From Wuchereria bancrofti (lineage: Eukaryota; Nematoda; Chromadorea; Rhabditida; Onchocercidae), in contig SSBO01000007.1 of assembly GCA_005281725.1 (NCBI GenBank), positions 2,486,402-2,550,401 of the forward strand: a stretch of 64,000 nucleotides of DNA, given 5' to 3'. The notes under the pieces are model-generated. The model was not told where the DNA came from. It worked only from the letters and a program-made list of their open reading frames with translations, and made no database searches. The translations under genes were made by a program, and so were the position numbers. This document shows positions 60,069 through 64,000 of this stretch, piece by piece. The number at the start of each line of letters is the position of its first letter. The first letter of the stretch is position 1.

Positions 60069-63000
60069 ATGAAGATGCCTCCGAAAAAGAATCATTCGAG
60101 TGAGAATATCGGAATGGTAGGAAAATACCAGCTGTGGATGCTGAAGGCTGACGTTGGTGAAGCTATTGCCGGTTCCCCATGTTCCGATGAACTCGTTCAT
60201 CAGGAGAATCTTTTCCAAGTTTGTTTCAAATTTCTCGCTTTCACTGTCTCGTTCTTTGCTTTTCTGATGAAATATTTGTGTAGCTTGAGAGGTAACTCCA
60301 GGCTAATTCGTTTGCATGTATAAACAGTAAATTATCGGACAAGCGAGACAACAGTTAATTGCGATTGGTCATGACAGCCGATCATAATATTATCTAGTGA
60401 TTTTCACCTCTGTACAGGATCAAAACTGTTTTATTTGATTTCGCTCTTTTATTGATTCATTTGATTATTTTTTGTTCTGTTAGCATTAATCACTAGGATC
60501 ACAAGGCGAGAATCTAGTATTGTTATTAAAGCGACTTTCTCAAAACAGTCTCTGGTCATATAAATTACACTGTTTTACAATGTTTTTTGAGTAACTTAGA
60601 ATTTTTTTCGCTTCAAGGAGGCCTTTTTAATTCCTTTTATACCTTCATGAAATACTTTATGAACTATAAATTTAATATCTTTAAAGATGCTGAAGAAGAA
60701 ATCACTGAATCCGAAATGGATCACAAGCAGAGATTGTTTAGAACGAAAATTCGGATGTGACGATTTCTATGTGCTGCCCGTTTTCAGGGGCAAAGTGTTT
60801 AGTCGTCTGATTTCTTTGAAGTGCAGGTATTCCTCCATGAATTAGTTAATTTTCCGAGATGATTTATAGATTTTGCGTTAATAAAATATCCTTAAAGCTT
60901 TAGTCATGAGACCTTGAATTTTTTGTAACGTTTAAAACTGACAGTATCCATAAAGTTGTTTCATCTTATAGATCATATATATATAATAATTAAACAAGTC
61001 AGGGTATACGGAACATTAGCACTCATAACATGTTTGAAAAAAAAAGAGCGTCTTCCAAAACGGCACTCTCCTGTTTGGTCTACAACTTTGCAGGATTCCA
61101 TTGTGTGCTTTAGTGGAATCGAGATGAAAATACGGGTTCACTTTCTGTTTCTGTAATTCTATTATCTTTCCTATATGTAGCTTCTATTTTCCTTTTTGTT
61201 CATTAATGCACGTAATTATAAACTTGGAAAAAGGATTGAGTAATGGTTTAAACTAAATAACAAAATTGTTAAATGCTTCATTTTTCGAAATTCAATTTGT
61301 TTATTGTTTCAGAAACATCAAATTTCGCTTGTGAAGATGATGGGTGGAACGATTTCTAAAGCTTTCACGAAAAAAGTCACCCATCTAGTTGCTGATTCTC
61401 AGGATACAAAATCTAAAAAATTTGTTGTTGGTTCATTGTATTTTTCGAAAGATTTTAATTTGTTATTTCAGAAGATTAGAAAAAAGAAATGACGAATGTT
61501 TTTATCGTTTAGTTTCTTTCTTTCGATAATTAGGTTGGCTATAGGCACAACCAAGTGGCAAACTAATTCCAAATATGTATTGTCTTAATAGTCTGAACCA
61601 AAAAATTTTGTAATATATTAAAATATCTTTTAGACTGCTGTAGATTATGCAGTTCCAGTGCTGTCGGTCAGCTGGATATTTACTGCATGGAAAAGTGCAA
61701 AAGCGTTTAATGAAAGGAAATACACTGATGAACAATTTATCGGAGAACACAAACTCCAAATTTTCGCTAAATGTGTAAGTCCACTATTTTTAGCTATCGC
61801 TAGACGAAATTTTACTTAATAGAAGTTTAAATGCAATAATGCTTAATTGTTAGTGTCAGCATAAAGTGAAAATGCAGTATAAGGTCAAAGTAAGCACTGC
61901 TATAGCGCAAATACTTGAATAAGTGTATATCTGATTAGTACAAAGAATTGAACATATTGGACATAATTTCAGGTCATAAGCTGCTCAGGTTTGGCTCCTC
62001 AAGATCGTTCAACTCTTTCACATCTTATTGGAAAGAACGGTGGTGTCTATACGGGAAATATGAGAAGAAATCATTGCACTCATTTGGTGACCGACTTAAA
62101 TTCGGGTGAGAAATACAAGATTGCTCGAAAATGGGGTTGGAATCAGATCAAGGTCGTTCGTTTGCGATGGATTACAAAAAGTTTGGAGAAGGTATGTTCA
62201 TGAAGAAGTTGGAAAACACCAGACTTTTTTTTTTCGTCTTCAAATCTTTTATTGGGATTCGTTAAGGTTGTTACCAATGACAGCTATTACTATTATTTTT
62301 TAGAATAAATTTAGGGGTATCGTCTTCCTGAAAGGCTCTATGAAACCAGGATTAATTCTGCGATTGAATGTAGTACTCCACGAGCTTCACAACTTACGCA
62401 GTTTCAACTATTTACAAATCTAGAAATTAGTGTCATTCGTCGCTCAGCTGATCAGAAGGAAACAACAGGTGAATGCTTAGTTTTTCTTTCAAGCTTTTTT
62501 TGGTGAGAAATAGTGCCATTATGAAATAGGGACTATAGAAAATTTCGTTGTAACTTGGGCAATGTTATCAATAGCATATAACTGAATTGTTTGTGTGGAG
62601 AGAAAAAGTTTCTCCAAGTTAGTTTTAGTTTTATTTTATTCTATATAGAACGGAACATTCTGTATATGTCATTATCATATGACTTGGTTTCGCGAGCGAA
62701 AGTTTGAGTACTATATCCATGTTTACTGCAAGTGCACTTCACAAATGTGGGTATGTTCTTTGACAGGTGTGGTATATAGCCAGTGAAGTTTTTATATATG
62801 AGGTACAGGGTGTGCTGAACTGGCCCACCCTGTACTCCTAAGATTCTTCTGTCTGAATCAGTCTTGGATAGCGATTGCTAGAATGTCCTCTGAGACAGAT
62901 GCCTTTACAGGACTTTGTCAGCGAACTATATCTGCCCAGATTTGGAGTTAGAGTTGTCCTTCTCTTAGGATGGTTGTCTGAAAACTATGTGTACTATGTT

Positions 63001-64000
63001 CTTTGTCTGACCCTTCAGTTGAGATCTGTCTCATTCTATATGCAAACGTGTGGTCCCTAACTTTCAAACAAGCAGTTCTTAAAATAGTTTGAGGCATTAT
63101 TGTGGTCTCATTTAATGAGATGAAAGACAAAAAACTTCACATTTAACGAGATTGATTGTAGATGTATCGGAAGATAATGGATTACCGTCAAACGCTATTT
63201 CAGAGATGCATTTAGCGAAAAGTGAAAGTAACGAGACGGAATTAAATAAACCAATTGCCACCAAAAGGTTCTTTTCTATTATTTGCATTCTTCATAGCAA
63301 GCAATTTTACCTTTATAAAGAGATCAAGATGGTAATAAAAGTAATTATTCGCAACAACTCGAATTATTTTAAGTGAAGACTGCCTTCAGATGGTCACTAA
63401 TTGACTTGATATTCATTATCCCAAAATCTTTTTCAGGAAGCTCAAATTCAGTCGTAAAAGTTTTATATTAATAGGCGCGTTGCATTGAATAGCTGAAAGG
63501 TTCTTATGGTTCATATATATAAAGTTTCAAGTTTATTTGCTTCCAGCAATTTTATAATTTTTATAGTAATTTGTTAAAAGTAAAGTCATCACAGCGAACG
63601 ACAATGGAAGTCGATCCTATTGTACACTTCGACTTAGATGCTCTTCGGTTTAATGATTTCATGAGTGTAAGCTATCTTTGCATTTCTTCTTTGAGAAAGT
63701 TTGAGAAAGTTATTTTTGAATTTCTTAGTCTTTTTTCATATAAAATATTTGTTTTTCTGCTAAAGTAGAGCATTTCAGCAGGGCTTTTAAGAATTCTAAG
63801 AAATATTTGAGAAATTTTAAATTCGTCAGTTTTTAATGAACTTTTTTCATTGCTATTTCTTTATTTTTGAATGGTATAATCAACTTCTATTTAAGAATTG
63901 TATCATCTATTTGTGTGGAATAGAAGATGAAAATTTTAAAAAATACAAACGGCTTACCAATAAAGTTGGATCAGGTCGGCGTGACAGGCTTCTCTATACT
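60069..64000 (+). CDS. mus-101: TopBP1 / MUS-101 BRCT-repeat protein, 5' part, runs off window
   Basis: Ten exons are visible: 60069-60218, 60687-60826, 61003-61135, 61313-61423, 61634-61774, 61973-62191, 62315-62468, 63162-63267, 63567-63666 and 63896->64000; 453 residues so far. The layout follows TopBP1: a BRCT0-like N-terminus with VLPVFRGKVFSRL, BRCT1 (about 130-215) with SIVCFSGIEM, KMMGGTISKAFTKKVTHLVA and VPVLSVSWIFTAW, BRCT2 (about 226-310) with SCSGLAPQDRSTLSHLIGKN, CTHLVTDL and a Trp-containing last helix, a linker, and the start of BRCT3 at NCIIYLCGIEDENF. TopBP1 loads replication factors and activates ATR on phosphoproteins. The start ATG is the first in frame; a second (60075) follows at codon 3. 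Confidence 0.88.
62803..62835. repeat. Short inverted repeat resembling mariner-type ends
   Basis: GTACAGGGTG (62803-62812) and CACCCTGTAC (62826-62835) are perfect inverted copies around a 13-nt loop inside TopBP1 intron 7. On the minus strand it reads GTACAGGGTGGGCCA, similar to the ends of many Tc1/mariner fossils. It may be a deletion relic of a mobile element. Confidence 0.45.

Noticed and set aside
1..64000. tRNA genes, CRISPR arrays, intact transposons, bacterial endosymbiont insertions
   Set aside because: Looked for typical B-box or cloverleaf motifs, regularly spaced repeats, transposase or reverse transcriptase motifs and bacterial-type long frames; found none I can support by eye.

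Overview
This window is AT-rich animal nuclear DNA with many small exons, GT-AG introns (a few GC-AG) and short T-rich acceptors ending TTTCAG or TTTTAG. It is almost certainly from a nematode: one gene belongs to the nematode-specific Clc-like claudin family, several start codons sit just after a splice acceptor as expected for spliced-leader trans-splicing, and an exact 22-nt copy of nematode SL1 is present. A clade III (spirurid or filarial-like) worm is my best guess; that is inference. There are no bacterial genes, CRISPR arrays or intact transposase genes that I can see.

Layout. (1) 1-2352 (+): 3' end of an MTSS1/MIM-like I-BAR gene. (2) 3695-6100 (-): SLC25A10-type mitochondrial dicarboxylate carrier. 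(3) 8150-9507 (+): Clc-like four-TM protein. (4) 9951-11624 (-): secreted class 3 lipase. (5) 11625-20224: an 8.6 kb gene-poor stretch holding the SL1 copy and a compositionally odd block. (6) 20225-22104 (+): UPRT. (7) 22989-28551 (-): SH3BGR-family protein with a 3.5 kb first intron. (8) 30386-33162 (-): mitochondrial ribosomal protein mL38. (9) 33769-35354 (+): NAA60. (10) 37895-42527 (+): TAF5. (11) 43224-45838 (-): WDR82. (12) 46787-53169 (+): AP-3 beta. (13) 53783-54510: degenerate 28S rRNA fragment. (14) 55422-56493 (-): PIG-L. (15) 57476-58016 (-): TMEM242-like, first exon not found. (16) 60069 to beyond the window end (+): TopBP1/MUS-101, 5' part.

The genes are mostly housekeeping: transcription (TAF5, WDR82), DNA replication and damage checkpoint (TopBP1), mitochondria (dicarboxylate carrier, mL38, TMEM242), secretory pathway and membrane (AP-3 beta, NAA60, PIG-L), and nucleotide salvage (UPRT). 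They are single-copy and unlinked in function; orientation alternates head-to-head and tail-to-tail with no clear operon. I built exon models by hand so that splice phase closes through each gene. For dicarboxylate carrier, WDR82, AP-3 beta, TAF5, mL38, UPRT, NAA60 and PIG-L the joined product matches the family's usual length.

The most unusual observations are the SL1 sequence in genomic DNA with no splice donor after it, a long diverged LSU rRNA pseudogene between two protein genes, and several introns whose reading phase requires GC-AG rather than GT-AG boundaries. I found no convincing new multi-gene system.
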